Part shown: one piece after another, positions 17,357 to 25,507 of the stretch | Layout of the letters: each line of letters starts with the position of its first letter | Numbering within the stretch: position 1 is the stretch's first letter | Source: an uncultured Clostridia bacterium | GTDB taxonomy: Bacteria; Bacillota; Clostridia; Christensenellales; UBA1242 | DNA length: 64,000 nucleotides | Assembly: GCA_934754495.1 (NCBI GenBank) | Contig: CAKVHW010000001.1 | Coordinates: forward strand, 124,001 to 188,000 | Reading direction: 5' to 3' | Made by a program: the position numbers and the translations under genes | The notes under the pieces: model-generated | The model's input: the letters and a program-made list of their open reading frames with translations, nothing else | The model's database searches: none | What the model was told of the DNA's origin: nothing

Positions 17357-18712
17357 TTATTTTCCAACACAAAAATTCATAAAAATTGAATTTATAATTT
17401 CTTCATTGTTGGTTTCCCCAGTAATTTCACCAAGAACACTCCAAACATTGTAAATATCTACAGCAACAAGTTCTAGTGATACATGATTATTAAGAGATTC
17501 AATAACATTTTTTAGACTTTCCAAAGCACGATCAAGTGCATTTATGTGACGAGTGTTGGTTATTATTACACTTGAATTCATAATTTTTTCATCAATCATC
17601 ATATCGAAAAGCTTTTGTTTAACATCATTAATTCCGTTTTTTAACAATGCAGATGTTTTAATAATATTGTTGAATGGTAATTTTGATGTATCAAGTTTTT
17701 GGCCAAGGTCATTTTTATTAACAACCACCAAAACCTTTTTATCTTTAATAAGGTTAATAATTTTTTGGTCGTCTTCAGATAATTCGCAACTCCCATCTAA
17801 TATCAACAACACAATATCAGCCATATTAATTGCTTCAACAGACCTATCAACACCAATTTTTTCTACAGTGTCATCACTTTCTCTAATTCCTGCTGTATCT
17901 ACAATTATAAACTTTACACCATTGTATGTGAAAGTTTCTTCCAAGGTATCACGAGTTGTACCCTTAATATCTGTTACAATTGCACGGTTGTAGTTAAGTA
18001 GGGCATTCATAATGCTAGATTTTCCTACATTTGGCTTACCCAAAATTACAACACGACACCCATTTTTAATTGTCATCCCTGTGTCTGCAGTTTTTCTAAT
18101 ATCTAAAATTTGTCCTTCTAATTTATGCATTCTAGTTAAAACTTCACTAGCAGTTATGTCTTCAATGTCATATTCTGGATAATCAAAATTAACATCAATA
18201 AAAGCAAGTGTGTCAGTTAGTTCTTTTTGAATTTTTGCAATCTCTCGTTGCAAGTTTCCCTGCAATAAGTTGTAACCGGCTTTAAGTTCGCTATCACTTT
18301 CAGCATTAATAATATCAATAACACCTTCAGCTTCATCAAGGCTTATTTTTTTATTTAAAAACGCACGTTTTGTAAATTCACCTGCTTCAGCAAGTCTAAC
18401 TCCGCTAGACATTATGGTTTTTAATATTAAATTAGTTATTGCAACACCGCCGTGGCATTGAAACTCAACCAAATCTTCACCAGTATAACTATTTGGTGCT
18501 TTAAAATAAACACAAAGACAGTGTTCACTAAAATCACCCAAATTAAATTTACCTAAATACATATAACGTGGCTTAATATTATCTACACTAAAATTTTTGG
18601 CAGTAAAAAATTTGGAAACGACATTTAATGCATCGTCACCACTAACACGAATTATTGAAATTCCGCCCACACCAATTGCTGTGGATATTGCACAAATTGT
18701 GTCTTGCGTCAT
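17357..18712 (-). CDS. mnmE: tRNA modification GTPase MnmE (TrmE)
   Basis: A 451-residue GTPase that acts with MnmG on wobble uridines. An N-terminal formyl-THF-binding domain is followed by a helical domain into which the G domain is inserted: G1 GKPNVGKS at 225-232, G2 TTRD at 252-255, G3 DTAG at about 272-275 and G4 NKND at about 333-336. The C-terminus ends FCVGK, matching the invariant C-x-GK end whose Cys is needed for catalysis. Length is normal. It begins a tightly spaced mnmE-mnmG pair and is preceded by a hairpin terminator after jag. Confidence 0.98.
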   Translation of the reverse strand: MTQDTICAISTAIGVGGISIIRVSGDDALNVVSKFFTAKNFSVDNIKPRYMYLGKFNLGDFSEHCLCVYFKAPNSYTGEDLVEFQCHGGVAITNLILKTIMSSGVRLAEAGEFTKRAFLNKKISLDEAEGVIDIINAESDSELKAGYNLLQGNLQREIAKIQKELTDTLAFIDVNFDYPEYDIEDITASEVLTRMHKLEGQILDIRKTADTGMTIKNGCRVVILGKPNVGKSSIMNALLNYNRAIVTDIKGTTRDTLEETFTYNGVKFIIVDTAGIRESDDTVEKIGVDRSVEAINMADIVLLILDGSCELSEDDQKIINLIKDKKVLVVVNKNDLGQKLDTSKLPFNNIIKTSALLKNGINDVKQKLFDMMIDEKIMNSSVIITNTRHINALDRALESLKNVIESLNNHVSLELVAVDIYNVWSVLGEITGETNNEEIINSIFMNFCVGK

Positions 18713-18786
18713 ATTTGTACTTACCTTTTTTTATTATTTTTCGGCTACATTATATCACAACAGTATTAATTTTAAAATAGTTTATT

Positions 18787-18814
18787 AAAAAAAAATGCCA
18801 AATGGCATTTTTTT
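18787..18814. terminator. Hairpin terminator between jag and mnmE
   Basis: AAAAATGCC and complement separated by 4 bases, with A and T runs on either side. It suggests that mnmE-mnmG form a unit separate from the rpmH-jag unit. Confidence 0.75.
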
Positions 18815-18874
18815 ATTGTCTTATTAAGTTATATTGCATTGAAATATTTTTAATTTTTTTATAATTCATTAAAA

Positions 18875-19576
18875 CTATGCAATATAATCAATTACTAAAA
18901 ATCTTGTTGGGTCAGTGCCTTCGCTGTGAGTCCCAATATGATTTTTGTTTTGAAGTGCATTGTGAATAATTTTACGTTCATAACGGTTCATAGGTTCTAG
19001 TTTCATGCTACGTTTGTTTTTAACAACTTTATCTGCAAGTCTTAAAGCCATATCAACAATTGTACTTTCTCTTTTAGCACGATAGTTTTCAATATCAACA
19101 TAAACTTTACGTTCGTAATTTTTAAATTTATCACGAACAATAGTATTTAAAATGTATTGTAAAGAGTCTAGTGCATCACCATGATAACCAATTAAGCCAC
19201 CCATATTTTCGCCAGTAACTCTTACGATAATATCTTTATCTTCTTCAGTTACTTCTAAGTGATTTTCACCGCCATAAACTTTTAGTAAACCTTCCATAAA
19301 GTTTTTAACTTCTCCCATAACTTGTTTTGAAAGTTCGGCATCATAAGGAAGTTCACGTTTTGGTTCTGTTTTTACAACAGGTTTTACATTGCTTTCTTCG
19401 TATTCTTTTTTCTCGTCTTCGTTTTCAAACAATGTCATTTCAATTTTAAATTTCTTTAATGTTTTGTTTTCTTCTAACACTTTTATAGCAACTTTATCTT
19501 TTTCGGCTTCTAGTAACATAAGACCTTTTTCAATTGCTTTATCCAAACTTGTAGAACTAACTTCAATTGTTCTCAT
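18875..19576 (-). CDS. jag: Jag/KhpB RNA-binding protein
   Basis: A 233-residue protein with three expected parts: the short Jag N-terminal domain (TIEVSSTSLDKAIEKGLMLL), a Glu/Lys-rich linker, a KH-type domain with the GENMGGLIGYHGDALDSLQ loop near 135-153 (GxxG within it), and a C-terminal R3H domain (RYERKIIHNALQ, HIGTHSEGTDPTRFLVI). The family (KhpB, SpoIIIJ-associated) regulates cell division and RNA in Gram-positives. It follows yidC by 12 bp, the standard arrangement. Length is slightly above average because of the linker. Confidence 0.95.
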   Translation of the reverse strand: MRTIEVSSTSLDKAIEKGLMLLEAEKDKVAIKVLEENKTLKKFKIEMTLFENEDEKKEYEESNVKPVVKTEPKRELPYDAELSKQVMGEVKNFMEGLLKVYGGENHLEVTEEDKDIIVRVTGENMGGLIGYHGDALDSLQYILNTIVRDKFKNYERKVYVDIENYRAKRESTIVDMALRLADKVVKNKRSMKLEPMNRYERKIIHNALQNKNHIGTHSEGTDPTRFLVIDYIA

Positions 19577-19588
19577 AAAATTTTCTCC

Positions 19589-20635
19589 TTATCTTGAGTA
19601 TTCAGGTTTATTGTTGTTTATCTTTTTTTGTGCTTTCTTTTCAAACCAACTATCAATAGCAAGTGTGATAAGTGGTGAAGTAATACACATAAACAATGAG
19701 CCTGTTAGAATGTAAATACCAAATGCGGCATTATAGAAAATCATAAATAATCCCATAACAATAGGCATAATTATAGTCATTGCCTTGTTTTGAGCCATAC
19801 TACTCATGTAAGGAAGACCTTTTTTCTTTGCTCTTGTTTTACTAACAACATCAGACAAATACATACTTAAAAAACTAAGTCCTGCGTTTATAATTGCTAG
19901 CAAGAAATAACCGTTCCAGCCTTTATATTCTGCTTGAATAGGGTTCATAATTTTTTCGTAATTTTCTTGGCTAATTTCTTCAGCACTAACTTTAGTTGTT
20001 TTTAAGAATGTGTTGTAAGATAGCGTAACTTTTCCGCTTGTATCTGGACGCCAAATATTTTTAATCCACAAAAATCCGTTTTTAATTTCACCATACTTCT
20101 TAACAACCGCATTTTGTGCTTGGGTTGTTGCATACTCGTCAATAGTAACACCATCAACAGGGTTAAGGGTATATTCTTCTTTTGCTGTAGTTTCAACAAT
20201 AGTGTATGTCTCGTTTAGGGTAGTGTATTCTTGATACAACTTGTAAGCACTCATTTTGTTTAGGGTGCTAAATAATGTAAAGAACACAACCATTGTGATA
20301 ACCATATAAGCAAGCATACCAAAACATGTACCATAGATATTAAAGTTGTTCTTTTTGTAAAGCTCATTTAATTTCTGGTTTTTCATGTTTGGGTTATTTG
20401 CATATAGTTTGTTTATTTTTTCAAGTTCTGGTCGCATTTCTAATTGCATTTGCATGTTCTTTTTAGAAACATATTTATTGTAAAAGTCAAAAGGCAACAA
20501 CACAACTTTAATAAGTAAGGTCAAAACAATCAAAACAACGGCATAGTTTGCAATTCCGCCTTCAAGCCAGTTAATAAGTTTTGCCCAAAGTCCTGTTGGA
20601 GCAGTAATTTGCCCCAATACGCTTAAAAAATCCAT
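19589..20635 (-). CDS. yidC: Membrane protein insertase YidC (SpoIIIJ/OxaA)
   Basis: A 348-residue member of the YidC/Oxa1/Alb3 family. A first hydrophobic segment (about 26-46) is followed by the cytoplasmic hairpin (LEMRPELEKINKLY, a family hallmark), a second segment (about 115-135), an exterior loop longer than usual (about 140-235), and three further membrane segments to the Lys-rich tail (EKKAQKKINNNK). It inserts membrane proteins alone or with Sec. It sits between yidD and jag in the classic order. The long exterior insert between segments two and three is the one unusual point. Confidence 0.95.
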   Translation of the reverse strand: MDFLSVLGQITAPTGLWAKLINWLEGGIANYAVVLIVLTLLIKVVLLPFDFYNKYVSKKNMQMQLEMRPELEKINKLYANNPNMKNQKLNELYKKNNFNIYGTCFGMLAYMVITMVVFFTLFSTLNKMSAYKLYQEYTTLNETYTIVETTAKEEYTLNPVDGVTIDEYATTQAQNAVVKKYGEIKNGFLWIKNIWRPDTSGKVTLSYNTFLKTTKVSAEEISQENYEKIMNPIQAEYKGWNGYFLLAIINAGLSFLSMYLSDVVSKTRAKKKGLPYMSSMAQNKAMTIIMPIVMGLFMIFYNAAFGIYILTGSLFMCITSPLITLAIDSWFEKKAQKKINNNKPEYSR

Positions 20636-20901
20636 TTCTTATCTCCTTTTAAATTGTATGGCACTAAATCAAGACCGCCCTTACTAAGCGGATTGCATCT
20701 AACAATTCGTCGTGTGCCCAGTATTATGCCTTTAATAACTCCCCATTCTTTAATGGCCTGTAGCATGTATGTACTACAACTTGGCTTAAACCTACAGTGG
20801 TTTCCGCTAAGTAATGGCGAGATACAGATTTTGTATAAATAAATTAATAAGTTGGCAATCAGTCTAAAAGGATAACCAACAATATATAGAAATTTATTCA
20901 T
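20623..20901 (-). CDS. yidD: Membrane protein insertion efficiency factor YidD
   Basis: A 92-residue protein with the YidD core PLLSGNHCRFKPSCSTY and the RIVRCNPLSKGGLDLVP block, both diagnostic. An amphipathic, membrane-associating N-terminal helix precedes the core. It overlaps the end of rnpA by 8 bp and the start of yidC by 13 bp, so translation of the three is probably coupled. Confidence 0.97.
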   Translation of the reverse strand: MNKFLYIVGYPFRLIANLLIYLYKICISPLLSGNHCRFKPSCSTYMLQAIKEWGVIKGIILGTRRIVRCNPLSKGGLDLVPYNLKGDKKWIF

Positions 20902-21238
20902 TAATAATCATACCACTTTTTTTGTAAAGTCCCAACATTTCTGCATAAATTTCATTAAATGTTTTGTCGGTTATGCTAGGCTTAGCAACAATCACATAGT
21001 TAAACTTAGTATTAACCTGTGGCATAATAAGTTTAAATGATTCTCTTAACCTACGCTTAATAAGGTTTCGGGTGTGAGCCTTACCAATCTTTTTAGACAC
21101 ACTAAACCCAACCTTATAACTTTTAGCTTTTACAGGAGTGTATAGTAAAACCATGTTGTCTCCACTTTTTGAAACACCATTTTTATAAATATAGCCAAAC
21201 ATTTTACGTTTAGTAAGTCTAAATTGTTTTTGTAGCAT
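20894..21238 (-). CDS. rnpA: Ribonuclease P protein component
   Basis: A 114-residue basic protein that assists the RNase P RNA in 5-prime maturation of tRNAs. The signature RNLIKRRLRESFK (about 54-66, compare RNxxKRxxRE) and the opening LTKRKMFGYIYKNG are diagnostic. It lies downstream of rpmH with a short hairpin between them and overlaps yidD by 8 bp. Confidence 0.97.
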   Translation of the reverse strand: MLQKQFRLTKRKMFGYIYKNGVSKSGDNMVLLYTPVKAKSYKVGFSVSKKIGKAHTRNLIKRRLRESFKLIMPQVNTKFNYVIVAKPSITDKTFNEIYAEMLGLYKKSGMIINE

Positions 21239-21261
21239 AATAAATACCTTTTATTAAAAAT

Positions 21262-21291
21262 AAGTGCCTAACCATTTCTAATTAGACACTT
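21262..21291 (-). terminator. Hairpin between rpmH and rnpA (attenuator or partial terminator)
   Basis: AAGTGCCTAA and TTAGACACTT form a 10-bp stem with one mismatch. On the minus strand it is followed by an AT-rich stretch with short T runs, so it may reduce read-through from the highly expressed rpmH into rnpA. Confidence 0.5.
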
Positions 21292-21302
21292 TTAAATTTT
21301 TA

Positions 21303-21446
21303 TTATTTGTTTGATGTTGCTAGTTTTTTTCTGCCACGGTTTCTTCTTCTTTTAATAACATTTCTGCCACCAGTAGTTTTCATTCTTTGTCTAAAACCAT
21401 GAACTTTAACTCTTTGTTTTTTCTTAGGTTGATAAGTTCTTTTCAT
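21303..21446 (-). CDS. rpmH: Ribosomal protein L34
   Basis: A 47-residue, very basic protein starting MKRTYQPKKKQRVKVHGFR and containing RNVIKRRRNRGRKKL, an unmistakable bL34. Preceded by AAGGAAGG. It heads the rpmH-rnpA-yidD-yidC-jag unit on the minus strand, downstream of dnaN on the same strand. Confidence 0.98.
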   Translation of the reverse strand: MKRTYQPKKKQRVKVHGFRQRMKTTGGRNVIKRRRNRGRKKLATSNK

Positions 21447-21565
21447 TTCTGCAATCCTTCCTTTTTGATATATTAAATAGTAAAAGTACTATTATTTAAC
21501 TTAAAAGCGTTTTAATTATAATTTATAAAACAACGTAAGTCAAGACATTTTTTATTTTTTTTAAA

Positions 21566-22666
21566 CTATACAATTCTTACAGGCAATATTAAATATAAAA
21601 ATTCGTCACTATCATTGCCAGTAATAATACATGGCGCAACACTTGATGAAAAACTTAATTTTAAAAATTCATCAGTTGTTACTCTTAATGCTTCGGTAAA
21701 GTATCTTGCATTAAATGCAATACTTAAGTCGTTACCTTTTAATGAAATGGTGATGTTTTCTTTAATGTCACCTAATTCACTTTTGCTTGATAACACCATA
21801 ACACGGTCACTTATATCAAACTTAACAAGGTTGTTTTTATCTATTCTAGATAGTAGTGATGCTCTCTCTAAAGCATCGGCAAGTTGTTGTTTGTTTAAAA
21901 TAAGTTCGGTGGTAAAATTGCTAGGAATTATTTGATTGTAATCAATATAATTACCGTCTAACAAGCGAGTTGTAATTTTAGTGTTGTCAATATCAACCAT
22001 TAAGTAGTTTTTTTGAATAAACACCTTAACAGGATTATCATTTTCTTCTAATAGTTTTGAAATTTCATTTAAACTACGAGCAGGAACAATAACATTAAAT
22101 TTACCAGTTGATTTTAAAATTGGTTTTTTAACAACAGCTAATCTATAACCATCTAGAGCAATTGATTTTACAAAACCATCTGAAACTTCAAGTTTGCAAC
22201 CTTTTAGTATTGGTCGTGTATCTTCTTGTGCTACACTAAATATTGACTTATTAATAAGATTTCTTAGGTCGTTTTGAGTAATTTCAAAATATTCGTTGTA
22301 ATCAAGTTTTTTTACTTGTGGAAATTCTTGAGGGTTTAAACATTGAATTTTTCCTACACTATCGGTGTATTTAATACTAAGCACATTGTTTTCGTTTAGG
22401 TTAAGTTCAATTTGTTCATTGCTAAGCTTTTTAATGTATTCATTAAATAGTTTACCAGGAACAACTGTTTCACCTTCAAGTTTTACTTCAGCACGAATTG
22501 TTTTTTCAATACTAAGTTCTAGGTCGGTTGCTGTTAAAACCAAATTATCTTCTTCTGTAGATAGTTTAATTCCTTCTAGTATTGGGTTTGTGGTTTTACT
22601 GCTAGTACCTTTAGATACTTTTAATAATGCATCACTAAGTTCTAATCCTTCGCAAACTATTTTCAT
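21566..22666 (-). CDS. dnaN: DNA polymerase III beta sliding clamp
   Basis: A 366-residue processivity clamp with three repeated DNA-clamp domains. Recognisable blocks include VVPGKLFNEYIKKL, FSVAQEDTRPILKGCKLE, VVKKPI, VPARSLNEISKLL and the C-terminal YLILPVRIV (the family ends YL-x-PMR). Length is standard. The ATG at 22666 is preceded by AGGAGAAG. It lies downstream of dnaA in the usual direction, but the intergenic region is unusually long (650 bp) and repeat-filled. Confidence 0.98.
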   Translation of the reverse strand: MKIVCEGLELSDALLKVSKGTSSKTTNPILEGIKLSTEEDNLVLTATDLELSIEKTIRAEVKLEGETVVPGKLFNEYIKKLSNEQIELNLNENNVLSIKYTDSVGKIQCLNPQEFPQVKKLDYNEYFEITQNDLRNLINKSIFSVAQEDTRPILKGCKLEVSDGFVKSIALDGYRLAVVKKPILKSTGKFNVIVPARSLNEISKLLEENDNPVKVFIQKNYLMVDIDNTKITTRLLDGNYIDYNQIIPSNFTTELILNKQQLADALERASLLSRIDKNNLVKFDISDRVMVLSSKSELGDIKENITISLKGNDLSIAFNARYFTEALRVTTDEFLKLSFSSSVAPCIITGNDSDEFLYLILPVRIV

Positions 22667-23053
22667 AATACTTCTTCTCCTAATTTGTTATATTATATAT
22701 TAAATAAAATTTATATTCAATAATATTTTAATCATTTTAAATAGAATTTTAATTTTTGGTTTATTTGACTTTTATTGGATTTATTTTTTGAGTTTTGTTT
22801 TAATTAGTCGAATTCCCCACCAATTTATTTATAAACATAATTAAATAATATTACTCATTATATACAATGTGAATATGTGTACAACTTTAAAAAACACAAT
22901 ATATAGTAAATTAAAATGCCTTTCTTTCGTAAACCATATACTATATGTTGTTTGTTTATATGTGCACAACTAGTGTGTAAGTATGTACAACTTACTCACA
23001 TCTCGTGGTTTACCATGTGTATAACTTTGTTTTTTTTTAATTTTTAACATTGC
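22667..23053. other. Candidate oriC segment: AT-rich dnaA-dnaN spacer with DnaA-box-like sites
   Basis: This non-coding stretch carries a cluster of TGTG(T/C)A(C/T)AAC motifs: 22876-22884, 22961-22969, a weaker one at 22982-22990, and 23016-23024. The last (TGTGTATAA) is an exact match to the reverse of TTATNCACA; another near match is at 22868-22876. Very AT-rich flanks (22680-22760) could unwind. Together with gene polarity this supports an origin function, but no DnaA-trio tract was confirmed. Confidence 0.5.
23016..23024 (-). promoter_or_regulatory. DnaA box
   Basis: TTATACACA on the minus strand, an exact match to TTATNCACA, in the dnaA-dnaN spacer. Confidence 0.55.
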
Positions 23054-23317
23054 TTCAACCGTGCTCTAGCACCACAGAACCAACAGCAGTAAGTGAAATC
23101 ACTACAGTTGGTTGACAATGCCGTGCGCTAGCACCACAGAACTCACTGAAGTGAATAAAATTACTATGGTGTGTTGATAGAAAGCGTGACAACGCCCGGA
23201 ACCAACTATGGCAGATATAACAACTATGGCTTGCTGATAAGAAGTGCGACAGCACCCAGAACCCACTAAATTAAGTTATAATCACTATAGTGTGTTGATA
23301 AAGCCGTGCGCTAGCAC
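23054..23317. repeat. Origin repeat array A (about 60-bp hairpin repeats, four and a half copies)
   Basis: Copies are anchored by GTGCGCTAGCAC or variants at 23061, 23123, 23186, 23244 and 23306, a spacing of 58-63 bp. Each unit continues with an AGAAC-C-AC block, an inner AGTGA...TCACT dyad in most copies, and GTTG-TTGATA. In unit 1 AACCAAC pairs with GTTGGTT around the inner dyad, so a unit can fold as a long hairpin followed by a short one. The last copy abuts the dnaA stop codon. Confidence 0.85.
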
Positions 23318-24655
23318 CTAGGAGTTTTGACACATGGATTTAATATCACTAACAATAACCTTAATACGGTTGTTTTCCTTAATTTTTTCAGAAATTTTTT
23401 CACGAGCATGAATAACAGTTGTGTGGTCTTTCTTTCCAAAAATAGAACCAATAGAAGTAAGTGGAAGGTCAAGTAAATCACACATTATATACATGCTAAT
23501 TTGACGTGGCTCAACAATCTCTTTGTTTTTCTTTTTACCAAGTAAATCTTCTTTGGAAATAGAAAAATATTTGCAAACACAATCAATAATTTTGTCACTG
23601 TTTAAAGATAACTTGTTGCTGCTAACATGGTCTTTTAAAGCTTCGGTTACATCTTCCATAGTAGCAGTGGTTTTGCCTAATAATTTAGCAATAAACCAAA
23701 CTTTTGCAAGTATACCTTCAATTTCACGAATGTTGGTGTCGCAGTTTTCGGCAATGTAGTTAACAACTTCGTCATCAATGCTGTAATTTTCTTCTTGAAT
23801 TTTCTTTTTTAGAATTGCAAGACGTGTTTCAAAATCAGGTGATTGAACATCTTGAATAAGCCCCATACTCATACGAGTTTTAAGACGTTCTTCTAAAGTT
23901 TCAATCTCTTTTGGTGGACGGTCAGAAGCAATAATAATTTGCTTGTTTGATTGATATAAATCATTAAAAGTGTGAAAAAATTGCTCTTGTGTAGAAGTTT
24001 TTTTACTGATAAATTGAATATCATCAACCATTAATACATCAAGATTGCGGTACTTCTCTCTAAACTTAGAATTAGCATAATCTTTACCACTTGTAAGGCT
24101 TGCAATGTAATCGTTTGTAAAGTTTTCACAAGTTACATACATAACCTTTAATTTAGGAAAATTCTTCCTAATGTAATTGCCAATTGCATGAAGTAAATGG
24201 GTTTTTCCTAGCCCAGACCCACCATAGATAAATAATGGGTTTATTTTACCTGTCGGATTTTCAGCAACCCCACGTGCAGCGGCATATACAAACTTGTTGC
24301 TGTTTCCTACAACATAGTTGTCAAAAGTATATTTTTCTTGAAATTTGCAAAGGTCAAGGTTTTCTTCCGCTTGTGGTTCGGTAGGCTTACTTTCAAATTC
24401 TTTTACTTCGTCTGGATCCAACACTTCAAAATTTTCAATTAAAGGGTTAATTTCCTTTAATGCAAAATTAATTTGTGTAGAATGTAACTTTTTTACACGT
24501 GTTTTTGCGGTTTCGCTTGTGGCACTTAAATAAAAAACACCATCTCTAAAATCAATAGGTTCTAGTGTTTTTATCCACAAATCAAACGATACAGCAGTCA
24601 CTTCCTTTTCAAGTGTTTCTAATGCTTTGTCCCATGTTTCTTTAATTCCCAACAT
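23318..24655 (-). CDS. dnaA: Chromosomal replication initiator DnaA
   Basis: A 445-residue AAA+ initiator. Domain I (1-80) is followed by a short acidic linker. Domain III holds Walker A GGSGLGKT (about 145-152) and Walker B VLMVDDIQF (about 206-214), and the domain IV DNA-binding signature GKKDHTTVIHAREK is near 411-424. A GTG at 24658 precedes the ATG at 24655; GGAG lies 8 bases before the ATG, which I prefer. Codons near 24571-24579 contain a perfect TTATCCACA. Unusually, it is transcribed in the same direction as rpmH and lies between an amidohydrolase-like gene and dnaN. Confidence 0.98.
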   Translation of the reverse strand: MLGIKETWDKALETLEKEVTAVSFDLWIKTLEPIDFRDGVFYLSATSETAKTRVKKLHSTQINFALKEINPLIENFEVLDPDEVKEFESKPTEPQAEENLDLCKFQEKYTFDNYVVGNSNKFVYAAARGVAENPTGKINPLFIYGGSGLGKTHLLHAIGNYIRKNFPKLKVMYVTCENFTNDYIASLTSGKDYANSKFREKYRNLDVLMVDDIQFISKKTSTQEQFFHTFNDLYQSNKQIIIASDRPPKEIETLEERLKTRMSMGLIQDVQSPDFETRLAILKKKIQEENYSIDDEVVNYIAENCDTNIREIEGILAKVWFIAKLLGKTTATMEDVTEALKDHVSSNKLSLNSDKIIDCVCKYFSISKEDLLGKKKNKEIVEPRQISMYIMCDLLDLPLTSIGSIFGKKDHTTVIHAREKISEKIKENNRIKVIVSDIKSMCQNS

Positions 24656-24749
24656 CACTTCATCTCCGTATAAAAATGTGTCTTAATTTTCTCGACACTT
24701 CTAATAATAATATAGTACCAAATAAATTCCCAAAAGTAAACAAAAAATA

Positions 24750-24779
24750 AAAACAAACACTCCAAAATGCTTGTTTTTC
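24750..24779. terminator. Hairpin terminator upstream of dnaA
   Basis: AAAAACAAACA and TGCTTGTTTTT pair with one mismatch around 8 bases. It follows the amidohydrolase-like gene on the minus strand and isolates dnaA transcription. Confidence 0.6.
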
Positions 24780-24809
24780 TATTATCTTTTAGGTTTTTAA
24801 ATATATAAA

Positions 24810-25448
24810 TTATTGTATTTTACTTATCCAGTTTTCTAGTACTTTTAATAAAGTTTTGTAATGCTCAAAATTTTCCTTTTTGTTGGTTATGTCGCACCTT
24901 ATTTCAATCTGTATCGTCCAAATATCACAAAATTCGTTTTTTAACGACCCGCTAATTGTTTTGTCGCCACCAGAAAATGGCTCGTCGATAAAAACGTTAA
25001 ACCCACTAGCCATAAGGCTGGTGTTTAAGTTGTTAAACAACTCAATGTTGTTTGATACGTTTTTTCCACCACTTATGCCAAGGTTTATTTCGCACTCTCG
25101 GGTTTCGGCAAGTCCGTGTAAATCAATTATGTATTTTATTTTGTCCGCACGAATTAGTTCTTTAATTGAATCCTTGTAACTGCTTTGCTCGTCGTAATTA
25201 GCATCGTCGTTGTTGTTTTTGGTTTTCGCAATAAAAAAACTTCCCGTTTGCTTTTGTAAATATAAACCAGTGGTCACAGACCCTGGTTCATACACCTTTG
25301 ATTTACCGTTTCTAGTTTGTTCGACCCCGTGCGGTGCGGAAACTAATACGTTGTTGTTTCCCGTAATAACAACGTGGTCAAGATTTGCGTTGTCGTTAAG
25401 AAAAACGTCCCTTTCGACCACTAATTTTTCAAATGTGATTTTTTTCAT
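24810..25448 (-). CDS. N-formylglutamate amidohydrolase-like protein
   Basis: A 212-residue protein with features of the zinc-dependent N-formylglutamate amidohydrolase (HutG/FGase) fold: VSAPHGVEQTRNG (about 52-64, metal His), YIIDLHGLAETR (about 111-122, second His), and a late IQIEIRCDI with a Glu (about 180-188). It is shorter than typical FGases, the substrate is unknown, and no histidine-degradation genes are near. It sits between recF and dnaA, where normally only replication genes occur, with hairpin terminators on both sides, so it is an independent unit. Confidence 0.7.
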   Translation of the reverse strand: MKKITFEKLVVERDVFLNDNANLDHVVITGNNNVLVSAPHGVEQTRNGKSKVYEPGSVTTGLYLQKQTGSFFIAKTKNNNDDANYDEQSSYKDSIKELIRADKIKYIIDLHGLAETRECEINLGISGGKNVSNNIELFNNLNTSLMASGFNVFIDEPFSGGDKTISGSLKNEFCDIWTIQIEIRCDITNKKENFEHYKTLLKVLENWISKIQ

Positions 25449-25469
25449 TTTTTGCCTTTTTATTTAAAT

Positions 25470-25495
25470 AAAACCGCTTTAAATGTTGCGGTTTT
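25470..25495. terminator. recF terminator hairpin
   Basis: AAAACCGC and GCGGTTTT around a 10-base loop, directly after the recF stop on the minus strand. Confidence 0.75.
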
Positions 25496-25507
25496 ACATT
25501 ATTATTT

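Noticed and set aside
23055..23255. 66-residue minus-strand frame in repeat array A
   Set aside because: Frame arises from the repeats; composition is unlike a real protein.
23054..23317. Possible CRISPR array from regularly spaced repeats
   Set aside because: The whole 60-bp unit is related, with no unique spacers between conserved short repeats, and no cas genes are present.
24571..24579. Perfect DnaA box TTATCCACA
   Set aside because: It lies inside the dnaA coding sequence (Leu-Trp-Ile-Lys codons) with no neighbouring boxes, so it is likely coincidental, though autoregulation is not excluded.
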